From positions 1 through 64,000 of the IMG/VR virus record IMGVR_UViG_3300043411_002995: a stretch of DNA of 64,000 nt, one strand, 5' to 3'. The position numbers were made by a program, and so were the translations under genes. The DNA comes from a virus. Under the pieces are notes generated by a model that saw only the letters and a program-made list of their open reading frames with translations, did no database searches and was not told the origin of the DNA. Positions 7,156 through 15,262 of the stretch are shown one piece after another. The stretch's first letter is position 1. Each line of letters begins with the position of its first letter.

Positions 7156-8532
7156 ATGAAGAACGAGAAGCTCGAGATCACTGCTGTGGACGTCCGCGGC
7201 TTCAAGCGGATCAAGCACGTCCACATCGAGACCGAGGACCACCGCAACATCCTGCTCATCGCGGGCAAGAACCGGCAGGGCAAGAGCTCGCTGATGGACG
7301 CGCTCGACGCGGCCTTCTGCGGGGGCGAGGCGTTGCCCACGGAGCCGATCCGCAAGGGCGACGAGGCGACGACCATCGACGTCGAGCTCAACGACGGGCT
7401 CTACAAGATCAAGCGCACCTTCAAGGTGGGCAAGGAGGGCAAGAGCGAGGGCAAGCTGCTGACGGGGCTGGTGGTGACGGGGCCGGACGGCAAGCTGAGC
7501 TCGCCGCAGACGTGGCTGGACAACCTGGTGGCGCAGCGGTTCCTGGACCCGCTGGCGTTCCTGGGCCGGACGCCCGCCGAGCAGCGGAAGATCTTGCTCG
7601 GCATCGTGGGCGTGGACATCGACAAGCTGCAGGCCGAGTCGCGGGCGTTCTACGAGAGCCGGACGGAGGCGAACCGGGCCCTCAAGCAGGCGGTGGCGCA
7701 GCGCGAGGGGCTGGTCGATCCGGGGTCGGCGCCGGCGGGGACGCGGTCGGCGTCGGCCATCCAGGACGAGCTCGACCAGGTCGAGGAGGACCTGCGGGCG
7801 GGCGAGCTGGCGGCGGCCAAGGCAGCGAAGTGCACGGAGACCATGAACGCGCTCCGGGTCGAGGCCAAGAACAAGGAGGAGGAGATCGAGGCGATCAAGG
7901 GGAAGCTGGCGCGGGCCCAGGCCGACCTGGTGAAGATCGAGGAGCGCCTGGCGAAGGGCCAGGAGGTGACGCTCGAGGCGCAGGCGGCGGCGCCGACGGC
8001 GGACAAGGTGGAGGCGCTGGCGGTGCGTCGGCGGACGCTCAAGGGCGAGATGCGGGGGGTGGAGGAGTTCGTGCGGTGGGAGAGCCGGGTGCAGGAGCAC
8101 CAGAAGCAGGTGGCGCAGCTCGACGCCAAGGTGGCGTCGCACCAGGCGCGGGTGGCCGAGCTGACCACGCGGATGGGAGAGATCGACGAGCGCAAGGCGC
8201 AGATCCTGACGCAGGCGCGGATGCCGGTGGAGGGGCTCGAGGTGGTGGAGGACGGGCTGCGGCTGGGCGGGGTGCCGCTCGAGCAGGCGAGCCAGGCGGA
8301 GCAGCTGCGGTGTTCGCTGGCGATCGCGATCGCGCAGTCGCCGCGGCTGCGGGACGTGTGGGCCAAGAGCGGGTCGCTGCTCGATGAGGAGGGGCTGGAG
8401 ACGCTGCGCCAGGTGGCGGCGGACCTGGACTGCCGGCTGTGGCTGGAGATGGTGAACGAGCGGCCCGGGGACACGCGGGCGGTGATCATCCGGGACGGGC
8501 AGGCGGTGGGGCAAGAAGCCCCCGGGACGTGA
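7156..8532 (+). CDS. Rad50/SbcC-like P-loop ATPase
   Basis: SMC-like ATPase of 458 aa, probably acting on DNA ends in recombination or repair. Walker A GKNRQGKSS lies at 37-45 near the N-terminus. A long Glu/Lys/Ala coiled coil spans about 150-390, and the ABC-type signature region SQAEQLRCSLAIAIA is followed by a Walker B-like segment and LDEEGLETL. The arrangement (split ATPase halves around a coiled coil) matches the Rad50/RecF/RecN family. It is much shorter than bacterial SbcC and has no CxxC zinc hook at the coil tip. No SbcD-like nuclease is adjacent. ATG 7156 is used. Confidence 0.8.
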   Translation: MKNEKLEITAVDVRGFKRIKHVHIETEDHRNILLIAGKNRQGKSSLMDALDAAFCGGEALPTEPIRKGDEATTIDVELNDGLYKIKRTFKVGKEGKSEGKLLTGLVVTGPDGKLSSPQTWLDNLVAQRFLDPLAFLGRTPAEQRKILLGIVGVDIDKLQAESRAFYESRTEANRALKQAVAQREGLVDPGSAPAGTRSASAIQDELDQVEEDLRAGELAAAKAAKCTETMNALRVEAKNKEEEIEAIKGKLARAQADLVKIEERLAKGQEVTLEAQAAAPTADKVEALAVRRRTLKGEMRGVEEFVRWESRVQEHQKQVAQLDAKVASHQARVAELTTRMGEIDERKAQILTQARMPVEGLEVVEDGLRLGGVPLEQASQAEQLRCSLAIAIAQSPRLRDVWAKSGSLLDEEGLETLRQVAADLDCRLWLEMVNERPGDTRAVIIRDGQAVGQEAPGT

Positions 8533-8552
8533 GCCACGGAAGGAGGACGACC

Positions 8553-8876
8553 ATGGGAAGCAAGCACAACCCGCCCCGCTGGTGGAAGGACTACGAGGAG
8601 GAGTGCCGCGTCTACATCTTCCTGTCGAGCGCCTACGCGCGGCAGGTGTGGTCGGGGCAGGTGGTGTTCAACGCGGCCGCCGCGGCGAAGTTGCGGTTCA
8701 TGCCGATCGCCGACCCGCCGCCGGTGCTCACGGAGCAGGAGAAGATCGACCAGGACGTCATCCTTCTGGGTGTGGGGTTCGGCATGTTGCAGGACGACGG
8801 CACCATCAAGCACATGCCCGCCACCAAGATGCGCGTCTACCCCCGGGATCTCATCACGCTCAAGGTGAAGATCTGA
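8553..8876 (+). CDS. Small phage protein, unknown function
   Basis: A 107-aa protein starting MGSKHNPPRWWKDY, with good Shine-Dalgarno AAGGAGG eight bases before ATG 8553. Its middle is Ala-rich and its C-terminus ends in a basic strand-like LITLKVKI. The stop overlaps the next start (TGATG). Not recognised. Confidence 0.65.
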   Translation: MGSKHNPPRWWKDYEEECRVYIFLSSAYARQVWSGQVVFNAAAAAKLRFMPIADPPPVLTEQEKIDQDVILLGVGFGMLQDDGTIKHMPATKMRVYPRDLITLKVKI

Positions 8877-9688
8877 TGCTGACCAAGACGATCACCTACT
8901 GCGGGCAGCGGGTCACGGTCGCCTGCGACGGTCAGTGCCACAAGGCGTGGGGCATCAACAGGCGGCCGAGCTACCAGCTGACCGACCACGAAGACGACTA
9001 CGCCTACCCGGCGGACTACGAGCTCGGCTTCGCGCCGGCGGACCCGGGCACCACGGAGGGCGACCAGGCCAAGCCCTGCGCGACGGTGGCGACCGACCCG
9101 GCCATCATGAACAAGTGGTGCGTGCGCGAGTGCGAGCGCTGCTCGATGCACGACCAGGGCGAGCCGGTGACGCTGCGCACGTTCGACAAGCGCCGCTACA
9201 ACATCCCGCGTCGGACTGGGCGCAACCCGGTGCTGATCATCTCGGGCGGGCAGACCGGCGTCGACCGGGCCGCGCTCGACGTCGGGCTCGCGCTGCGCAT
9301 CGGCATCGGCGGCTACGTGCCCAAGGGGCGCCGGGCCGAGGATGGGCCGATCGCCCCCAAGTACCCCCTCAAGGAGCTCGAGACGACCAACTACCTCACG
9401 CGGACCGAGAAAAACATCGACCTGGCCGGGGCCACGGTCATCCTGTCGACGCGCTGGCCGCTGACCGGCGGCACGCTCGCGACCCGGCGCTACGCCGAGC
9501 GGCCGATCGCCGAGGGTGGCAAGGGTCTCGACACGGTCTTCGTCTGCAACCCGGCGGCGACCGACCCGATCGAGCTGGCCCGGTTCGTCGAGCGCTACCC
9601 CATCGTCAACATCGCCGGCCCGCGCGAGAGCAAGTGCCCCGGCATCTACCAGGTCACCAAGACCTTCCTCTTGGAGGTGTTCCGATGA
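8876..9688 (+). CDS. Cys-rich domain fused to MoCo-carrier-like SLOG domain
   Basis: A 270-aa protein in two parts. Residues 1-105 contain CGQ, CDGQC, CVRECERC and a His. This probable metal-binding domain has no assigned family. Residues about 115-270 have the SISGGQTGVDRAALD-type loop (IISGGQTGVDRAALD) and a later TRWPLTGGT segment, typical of the putative molybdenum-carrier family, a branch of the SLOG/Rossmann superfamily that binds nucleotides. The usual context of such domains is nucleotide or cofactor binding; the substrate here is unknown. Confidence 0.7.
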   Translation: MLTKTITYCGQRVTVACDGQCHKAWGINRRPSYQLTDHEDDYAYPADYELGFAPADPGTTEGDQAKPCATVATDPAIMNKWCVRECERCSMHDQGEPVTLRTFDKRRYNIPRRTGRNPVLIISGGQTGVDRAALDVGLALRIGIGGYVPKGRRAEDGPIAPKYPLKELETTNYLTRTEKNIDLAGATVILSTRWPLTGGTLATRRYAERPIAEGGKGLDTVFVCNPAATDPIELARFVERYPIVNIAGPRESKCPGIYQVTKTFLLEVFR

Positions 9689-9996
9689 CGAAGCACGTCT
9701 CGCCCTCGATGTTCCTGGGCATGATCCTCACCCAGCCGATGACCCCCGACAACCAGCTGCTCGTCGCCAAGCTCTGGGTGGCCTGGCTGCAGCTGTGGCT
9801 CAAGGAGAACCACTGCTACGACGTCGAGGTGTCGGCCGACGAGAACGATCCGTTGCTGGTGGTGGCGAAGTTCCGGGTGCAGGGGATGCCGAACACGGAC
9901 TCGATGATCGACGTGCCGGTGCCCGACGACCTGCCCTACCAGCTGACGGTCATCAGCAAGACGCGTACGGGCTGCGGCGAGAAGGAGCCGCGGTAG
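9685..9996 (+). CDS. Small protein, unknown function
   Basis: A 103-aa protein beginning MTKHVSPSMFLGMILTQPM, with a helical Trp/Leu-rich segment (KLWVAWLQLWLKEN) and a strand-rich C-terminal half. Coupled to the SLOG protein through a 4-base overlap. No motif recognised. Confidence 0.6.
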   Translation: MTKHVSPSMFLGMILTQPMTPDNQLLVAKLWVAWLQLWLKENHCYDVEVSADENDPLLVVAKFRVQGMPNTDSMIDVPVPDDLPYQLTVISKTRTGCGEKEPR

Positions 9997-10380
9997 ATGG
10001 CGCGGCTCAAGAAGAGCCACGGCGTCACCGTCCTCTACCGCACCACCAACAAGTGGAACGTGTTCGACGAGCACATCACGCCCCAGGAGATCGAGAGCGT
10101 GGTGCGCAGCTGCAAGCTGGCGACGATGTCGCCCTGGGTGTGGTGGGGCGCGCCGGCGATCGCCGACTGGCTGGTGGCGAACCCGACCACCAAGGAGGAG
10201 GAGATGCCGGTGCGGGTGCGCCGCGCCGCGCTCAAGCAGGTCCAGGTGGAGGAGGAGCTCCTCAAGCGGGGCATGGACTTCGTGCGGGCGATGGTGATCA
10301 CGTTGGAGCAGTCGATCCGCCCGACCCAGCGCGAGGTGCGCAAGGCGCAGAAGGCCGCGGCGAGCCGGAGGAAGCGCTGA
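9997..10380 (+). CDS. Basic phage protein, unknown function
   Basis: A 127-aa protein, strongly basic at both ends (MARLKKSHG; AASRRKR), with a helical C-terminal 60 residues (RRAALKQVQVEEELLK). A nucleic-acid contact is plausible but nothing diagnostic is seen. Starts directly after the previous stop and shares a base with the next start. Confidence 0.6.
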   Translation: MARLKKSHGVTVLYRTTNKWNVFDEHITPQEIESVVRSCKLATMSPWVWWGAPAIADWLVANPTTKEEEMPVRVRRAALKQVQVEEELLKRGMDFVRAMVITLEQSIRPTQREVRKAQKAAASRRKR

Positions 10381-10652
10381 TGGCCCACAAGCTGACCCGC
10401 CTGGCGTTCCGCCAGCTGATCAACGAGGACATCGCCTGGCTCGAGCAGCAGCCGCGCACGCTCGAGCGCGACCACATCCTCATGGCGCTCAAGGAGAGCG
10501 AGCGCTTCCACTACGACCTGCCCGACCTCCTGCAGCGCATCGTCGCCGAAGACGACGCGCTGACCACGGCGGGGAAGGAGGGGCTGAGCGACGTCCTGGC
10601 CGACGAGGTCTTCGGCTGGGTCGACCAGCTCGAGGGTCCCCATGGCGACTGA
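10380..10652 (+). CDS. Small acidic helical protein, unknown function
   Basis: A 90-aa mostly helical protein (RQLINEDIAWLEQQ) with an acidic C-terminus. It begins in a TGATG overlap and its last 11 bases overlap the AAA+ ATPase gene, suggesting co-expression and possibly a partner role. Confidence 0.6.
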   Translation: MAHKLTRLAFRQLINEDIAWLEQQPRTLERDHILMALKESERFHYDLPDLLQRIVAEDDALTTAGKEGLSDVLADEVFGWVDQLEGPHGD

Positions 10653-11787
10653 TCCGCCCCCACCGCCGTCCAAGAAGCCGTCCTGGCAGGATCGCATCAA
10701 CCCGATGCTGAACAGGGTGCAGCCGGTCACCCGGGTCGTCGAGAACGTCGCCCGGCTGGCGGTGCACCTCCAGAAGCCGACGGTCCTCGGCATCGTCGGC
10801 ATGGCGTCGGCGGGGACCAACGCGCTGCGCGACCTGCTGGGCAACAACCCGACGGCGGGCCACGACCTCGACGTCTTCTGCTCGCGGGGCTACCTGCTCG
10901 AGGCCTTCAAGAAGGCCGGCGCCCAGGTGCGCTCGGCCGACCCGCGCGCGCCTGGCTGCCTCGACATCATCATGCACAACCACACCTTCCGCATCCGGGC
11001 GGACGGGAGCCTCTACAGCGACACGGAGTTCGAGCAGCCGTGGATCGAGTGGCTGCGGCAGATGCTGGATCGCGAGCTTCCGCACGCGATCGAGATCCGT
11101 CCGGGGCACGGGCACGAGCAGTACCAGTCGGTGGCGACGTCGCTGACGTCGCTGCGCTCGGCGCAGGGGCAGGAGATCTGGCAGGCGACCCAGCCGCTGC
11201 TCGGGAGCGGCCGGGTGATCTTGCTCACCGGCAAGCCCGGGATGGGCAAGACGACGATGGCGCAGGAGATCGCGCGCCTGGCCGAGCTCGGCCGGGTGGT
11301 GCAGCTGCAGAGCGACATCGTCGGGGCGCCGCGCGATGACGGCGGCGGCCACAAGAACGCGACGCCGCAGTCGACCAGCCGGAGCGGCGGGTTCGAGGAG
11401 GGCCTGGCGATGCTGTCGCCGGGGGTGGTGATCGTCGACGACATCGACAAGATCTACCTGTCGCTGAGCCGCATCGAGCAGATCCGCAAGGCGGCCAAGC
11501 TGGTGATCTTCACCGCGAACAACGGCGACCAGGACGAGGTCCTGGACAACGCGACGATGCGCCCGGCGCGGATCGACGAGGTGTTCGAGGTGAAGGGGGG
11601 CTACACGACGCGGCGCGCGCCGTTCGACCAGCTCACGGACGAGGAGTGGGAGGAGGCGCGCGAGTGGCCCGTGGCCTTCCTCAACGAGCTCGAGGAGCGG
11701 TGCTCCTCGCGTCCGGGCAATCTCCGCTTCGATGACCTGAAGAAGCGGGTGGGGCTGCGCACGCGCAGCGCGCGCGGGATCTACTGA
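10642..11787 (+). CDS. AAA+ ATPase (BCS1-like core)
   Basis: A 381-aa protein. Residues 1-185 are a novel N-terminal region with no recognised domain. Residues 185-345 form an AAA module with Walker A GKPGMGKTT (197-205), Walker B VVIVDDID (262-269), and a second region of homology with MRPARID that supplies the arginine finger, as in classical AAA proteins such as BCS1 and FtsH. The C-terminus holds small helices. It probably remodels a protein or protein-DNA complex; the substrate is unknown. It starts inside the upstream gene. Confidence 0.75.
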   Translation: MATDPPPPPSKKPSWQDRINPMLNRVQPVTRVVENVARLAVHLQKPTVLGIVGMASAGTNALRDLLGNNPTAGHDLDVFCSRGYLLEAFKKAGAQVRSADPRAPGCLDIIMHNHTFRIRADGSLYSDTEFEQPWIEWLRQMLDRELPHAIEIRPGHGHEQYQSVATSLTSLRSAQGQEIWQATQPLLGSGRVILLTGKPGMGKTTMAQEIARLAELGRVVQLQSDIVGAPRDDGGGHKNATPQSTSRSGGFEEGLAMLSPGVVIVDDIDKIYLSLSRIEQIRKAAKLVIFTANNGDQDEVLDNATMRPARIDEVFEVKGGYTTRRAPFDQLTDEEWEEAREWPVAFLNELEERCSSRPGNLRFDDLKKRVGLRTRSARGIY

Positions 11788-12062
11788 TGGCGTGCACGCG
11801 GACCCCCATCCCGTTCGGCGTGGTGTGGACCTGCACGCGCGGGTTCGACGACCGGGTCGAGTGCAAGTTCTGCAAGACCCGGGTGCGGGATCACGTGCTG
11901 TGCGACTGGAAGCTCAAGGGGGAGAAGGCCGGGCAGACCTGCGACGCGGTGATGTGCCGGCGCTGCGCCACGAAGGTCGGCGAGGACAAGGACCTGTGCC
12001 CGCCGCATGCGCGGCTGTGGGACAAGGACCCGCGCAACCCCAAGAACAAGGCGCCGCCATGA
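11787..12062 (+). CDS. Small zinc-finger-like protein
   Basis: A 91-aa protein with CKFC, a Cys-containing middle and CRRCATK...C, giving at least two CxxC pairs plus His, consistent with treble-clef or two-knuckle zinc binding. Basic tail. Overlaps the AAA+ ATPase stop by one base and the next ATG by four. Confidence 0.65.
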   Translation: MACTRTPIPFGVVWTCTRGFDDRVECKFCKTRVRDHVLCDWKLKGEKAGQTCDAVMCRRCATKVGEDKDLCPPHARLWDKDPRNPKNKAPP

Positions 12063-12223
12063 AGGGCAAGACCAAGAAGCGCGTGACGATCAAGGCGCTG
12101 GCGCAGCAGCGGTGCGACGCCGCGCGCCGGCGCAGCCCGCACCTGATCTTCTTCCTCAAGGCCAACGATCCGCCGTGCAAGTCGTGCATCGACTGGGCGC
12201 GCGCCAAGCTCAAGGGGGCGTGA
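12059..12223 (+). CDS. Very small basic protein
   Basis: A 54-aa Lys/Arg-rich protein (MKGKTKKRVTIKALAQQ) with PPCKSC near its end. Charge suggests nucleic-acid binding. It is embedded in the coupled chain with 4-base and 1-base overlaps. Not recognised. Confidence 0.55.
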   Translation: MKGKTKKRVTIKALAQQRCDAARRRSPHLIFFLKANDPPCKSCIDWARAKLKGA

Positions 12224-12552
12224 TGGCCAAGAAGGACAGGGACCTGCCCGAGTTGCCCGCCGGCGCCGAGGTCGTGATGGTGCTGACCGAGGTGAGCGGC
12301 ACCCGATCGAGGTCGGGGGATCGGCGCACGGTGATCGGCGTCGGCCGCGGCCACGTGGTGGCGCGCGTGCCGGCGAAGGACACGCGCGAGGACCTGATCT
12401 ACCGGGTCAAGCTCGAGCGGGCGAACCCGACCCACATGATCGGGAGGGAGGTCGAGCTGCCGCGGGGGTGGCTCTACGCGATCGACCTGCGCGAGGAGCG
12501 GCGCGCGTTCGAGGAGGCCGTGCGGATGTTCTGGCGAAAGGACCGAGGCTGA
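12223..12552 (+). CDS. Small protein, unknown function
   Basis: A 109-aa protein, strand-rich in its first 70 residues (EVVMVLTEVSG; TVIGVGRGHVVARV) then a helical basic C-terminus. The N-terminal part could be a small beta-barrel. No catalytic signature. Confidence 0.6.
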   Translation: MAKKDRDLPELPAGAEVVMVLTEVSGTRSRSGDRRTVIGVGRGHVVARVPAKDTREDLIYRVKLERANPTHMIGREVELPRGWLYAIDLREERRAFEEAVRMFWRKDRG

Positions 12553-12839
12553 TGGCGCACCTGCATCGATGCGCGTGTGGTCGACAGTTCCGCTGCGAGG
12601 GCGTCGACCACCCGAAGCCGGCCTGGTACTGGTGCGACTTCCAGTGCCCGGATCGGACGCTCCACGGCTTCGGCCTGTACCACACGATGGACGCCGAGTT
12701 CCTGCGGTTCTGCGACGTGATGGCGAACTTCAAGGACCCCGACCAGGTCGTCGAGCCGGCGCCGAGCCGGGCGCAGCGGCGGCGGGAGCTGAGGTGCCGA
12801 TCGCGGGCACAAGGGCAGCGAGAACACGGAGGTAGCTGA
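12552..12839 (+). CDS. Small Cys/His-rich protein
   Basis: A 95-aa protein with CACG at residues 7-10, a following Cys-Glu-Gly-Val-Asp-His, and a later Cys pair, consistent with a zinc ribbon. The C-terminal 30 residues are Arg/Gln-rich and probably disordered. One-base overlaps on both sides. Confidence 0.6.
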   Translation: MAHLHRCACGRQFRCEGVDHPKPAWYWCDFQCPDRTLHGFGLYHTMDAEFLRFCDVMANFKDPDQVVEPAPSRAQRRRELRCRSRAQGQREHGGS

Positions 12840-13126
12840 TGCCACTGCTGGAGATGCCGGACCCTCGGGTCCACCTGCGCTGCGGGGCCTGCAAGGCCCC
12901 CTACATCGCGCGCCTGGCCCACGTCCTCAAGGAGGGCGGCTGGGTCTACGAGTGGGTGTTCGTGCCCGACAAGCCGGCGTGCCGTCACAAGACGGGCAGC
13001 GCCGAGCTGGTCGACGAGCGGACGCCGAAGGAGAAGAAGGCGACCAAGATCACCTGGAACGTCGAGCTCGAGGCGCGGAAGCTCGGGGTGGCGGTGGCCA
13101 AGACCGAGAAGCGAGGCGGACGATGA
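12839..13126 (+). CDS. Small CxxC protein
   Basis: A 95-aa protein with LRCGACKAPY near residue 14 and a later Cys-Arg-His, possible zinc ligands. The second half is Lys-rich and helical. Belongs to the same run of tiny coupled genes. Function unknown. Confidence 0.6.
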   Translation: MPLLEMPDPRVHLRCGACKAPYIARLAHVLKEGGWVYEWVFVPDKPACRHKTGSAELVDERTPKEKKATKITWNVELEARKLGVAVAKTEKRGGR

Positions 13127-13419
13127 ACAAGCACGAGCGGGAGGATGACATCCAGCTGATCGGGTGCCTGCGGACGAGCCGCCCGGGGACGGTGGTGGTG
13201 GTGGGGGCGACGCGCGACACCTGTCAGCGGTGCGGGGCCGAGATCTGGGTGTCGGGGTCGTCGCGGGAGATCGCCGCGCGGGGCGCGGTGCTCGCGTGCC
13301 TGGAGTGCTGCGTGCCGGAGATCCACCCGGACTCGCCGGACCGGATGGAGATCGCCCCGATGAACGAGGCGCAGGCCTACGAGATCCTGGCGACGCTGGG
13401 TCCCAAGGAGCAGAACTGA
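13123..13419 (+). CDS. Small zinc-ribbon-like protein
   Basis: A 98-aa protein with CQRCG at about 34-38 and CLECC at about 59-63, a spacing typical of a zinc ribbon. The N-terminus is charged and the C-terminal 25 residues are helical. Unassigned. Confidence 0.65.
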   Translation: MNKHEREDDIQLIGCLRTSRPGTVVVVGATRDTCQRCGAEIWVSGSSREIAARGAVLACLECCVPEIHPDSPDRMEIAPMNEAQAYEILATLGPKEQN

Positions 13420-13745
13420 TGGCGATGGAGCCCCCCTACCTGCCCCTCGAGGTCTCGGACGTGGACATGGCGTTCCCGACGGACGGCTACACGCGGCTGC
13501 CGCCGCCGAACGTGTTCAAGACCGTTGACCGTCGCTACGTCGCCTTCGTCGACGAGTGGTTCTACAGGGGCATCAAGTCGGGGATCGCCCAGCTGGTCCC
13601 CAAGGAGGGCATCGACCCGGTGAAGGCGATCCGCCACCTGAAGTCGGTGATGGGCACCTGGGACACCAAGCACGAGCACAAGATCGCCGGCGTCGCGTTC
13701 CTGATGCAGACGTGGTTCGACTGGAAGGAGGACGGCGATGGCTAG
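13419..13745 (+). CDS. Small phage protein, unknown function
   Basis: A 108-aa protein starting MAMEPPYLPLEVSDVDMAFP, rich in aromatic residues, with a helical second half (GVAFLMQTWFDWKED). No metal-binding motif. Overlaps the next gene by eight bases. Confidence 0.6.
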   Translation: MAMEPPYLPLEVSDVDMAFPTDGYTRLPPPNVFKTVDRRYVAFVDEWFYRGIKSGIAQLVPKEGIDPVKAIRHLKSVMGTWDTKHEHKIAGVAFLMQTWFDWKEDGDG

Positions 13746-14199
13746 CGGCATGCGCACGTGCCGGGTCTGTGGGTGCACGGACGAGGACTGCTCGGTCTGC
13801 ATCCAGCGGACGGGCTTCGCCTGCAGCTGGGTGGAGTACGACCTGTGCTCGGCGTGCCTGACCGCGGCGGAAGACAGGCCCCCGACGTCGCTGTTCGCCG
13901 ACCTGAGCGACCAGGTCTCCGGCAACGACTTCCTGCACGGACTGGCCGACCTGTCGGGCGACCCCAGGCTCAAGAAGCTCGCCGCCGAGGGCGGCGTGGC
14001 CTGGGTGACCGGGCTCCGCATCGAAGGCGAAGGTATCGAACCGGTCGAGTTCAAGAGAGAGATCCTCGGCCGGTTCGTCGATCTGGACGAGTGCCCTCGG
14101 TGCGGCAAGAAGACGTACCACCATCCACCGAGCAACCGGCGCGCGTGCCAGGACCCGGCGTGCAACTGGCAGAGCAAGGGTCGTGATGAAGCCCGCTGA
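13738..14199 (+). CDS. Zinc-ribbon phage protein, unknown function
   Basis: A 153-aa protein. N-terminal CRVCGCTDEDCSVC plus a further pair (CSACL) and a C-terminal CPRCGKK...C give two separate candidate zinc sites. The first resembles the CxxCGCT...C motif seen in several phage proteins. A middle region of about 60 residues is helical. The end overlaps the next start. Confidence 0.65.
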   Translation: MASGMRTCRVCGCTDEDCSVCIQRTGFACSWVEYDLCSACLTAAEDRPPTSLFADLSDQVSGNDFLHGLADLSGDPRLKKLAAEGGVAWVTGLRIEGEGIEPVEFKREILGRFVDLDECPRCGKKTYHHPPSNRRACQDPACNWQSKGRDEAR

Positions 14200-14488
14200 G
14201 CCGAAGGTCCCGGAGTGGAACCCGCGCTATGTCGCGTACGCGGCTGCGCACAACAAGACCCCGGAGGCGATGATCGAACACGACAAGGAGGCGTGGCCCG
14301 GCGGCAAGATGACCGGCTACATCCTCTGGAGCAACGCGCACTGGTCGCGGTGGTTCGTGGAGTGCAAGGGGCGCAAGCGCGCCGAGCCGGCCTCGTCGAG
14401 CTACCCCGACTACATCTCGGAGCGCGACCAGAAGCACTTCACGGCCTGGCTGCAGCAGCAGTACCCGGCCCCCCAGGAGACCTCGTGA
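14186..14488 (+). CDS. Small phage protein, unknown function
   Basis: A 100-aa protein, aromatic-rich in the middle (GYILWSNAHWSRWFVECKG). ATG 14186 is chosen; a GTG immediately before it (14183) is an equal alternative. Its stop overlaps the next GTG (GTGA). Confidence 0.6.
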   Translation: MKPAEPKVPEWNPRYVAYAAAHNKTPEAMIEHDKEAWPGGKMTGYILWSNAHWSRWFVECKGRKRAEPASSSYPDYISERDQKHFTAWLQQQYPAPQETS

Positions 14489-14820
14489 GCGGCACCAAGG
14501 CTTCGAACCAGCAGCGGACGACCAAGCGCGCGATGGATCTGATCGCGAAGCAGAAGATGGAGGTGCAGGGACACCCGTCGATGTACCAGACGGGGTGGAA
14601 CGCGGCGCTGGCCACGGTGTGGGCGGCGCTGGAGCGGGGCGATCACCTGCACCCGCCGAAGGCAGAGCCGCCGGGGTTGGCGCGGCCCCAGGAGGTGTCC
14701 GCGCAGTGCGGGGCGCGGGACGCGGACGGGCCGCCCTGCATCCACCCGAAGGGGCACGTGGAGGCGGGTCAGCCGCTGCACAACAACGGGAGGCGCACGT
14801 GGCGGACGCCGCGGACGTGA
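14485..14820 (+). CDS. Small protein, unknown function
   Basis: A 111-aa protein starting at GTG 14485 inside a GTGA overlap. N-terminal basic helix, then a Trp/Ala helix (WNAALATVWAALERG), then a Cys/His-containing tail (CGARD...CIHPKGH) that could bind metal. The tail resembles short motifs in other phage proteins but is not assigned. Confidence 0.55.
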   Translation: MSGTKASNQQRTTKRAMDLIAKQKMEVQGHPSMYQTGWNAALATVWAALERGDHLHPPKAEPPGLARPQEVSAQCGARDADGPPCIHPKGHVEAGQPLHNNGRRTWRTPRT

Positions 14821-15251
14821 GCCTGCATCGCAGGGCGGCCGAGTGGATCGCTCGGTTCATCCAAGAGCACCCGCAGACGCCGGAGGTCGAGGCGGAGGCG
14901 GCCCAGTTGATCGCCGATCTCAAGGGGCGCGACAAGGAGGACGCCGAGCGCCACGCCTACTGGTTCGACGACTACCCGCTCGAGTTGCTCGACGGGGAGA
15001 TCGAGGAGCTCGGAGGGCTTCCCCAGAACCACCCGACCCGGCGGCTGAAGGTGGAGTTCATCACCAGGTACCGCAAGGCCCGCGGGATCTTGCGCGGCCT
15101 CGCGCCCCGCTGTGACTGGTTCGGCTACGATGGCGAGCAGGCGCAGTGCCCGGCGCTGGGAACGAAGACGATCGACGGGCGCCATGTCTGCCCCGAGCAC
15201 TTCGAGGTCGTGGAGGCCCGGGACGCGTGGAAGCGGACCCACACCTACTGA
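14799..15251 (+). CDS. Acidic helical protein with C-terminal Cys/His motif
   Basis: A 150-aa protein. The start is GTG 14799 because GGGAGG (14788-14793) lies five bases upstream; GTG 14817, which overlaps the previous stop, is the alternative. Residues 1-100 are Glu/Ala-rich helices, and the end has CDWFG, a later Cys, and HVCPEHF, likely a zinc site. Overlaps its predecessor by 22 bases. Confidence 0.6.
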   Translation: MADAADVSLHRRAAEWIARFIQEHPQTPEVEAEAAQLIADLKGRDKEDAERHAYWFDDYPLELLDGEIEELGGLPQNHPTRRLKVEFITRYRKARGILRGLAPRCDWFGYDGEQAQCPALGTKTIDGRHVCPEHFEVVEARDAWKRTHTY

Positions 15252-15262
15252 CGGAGCGCGCG

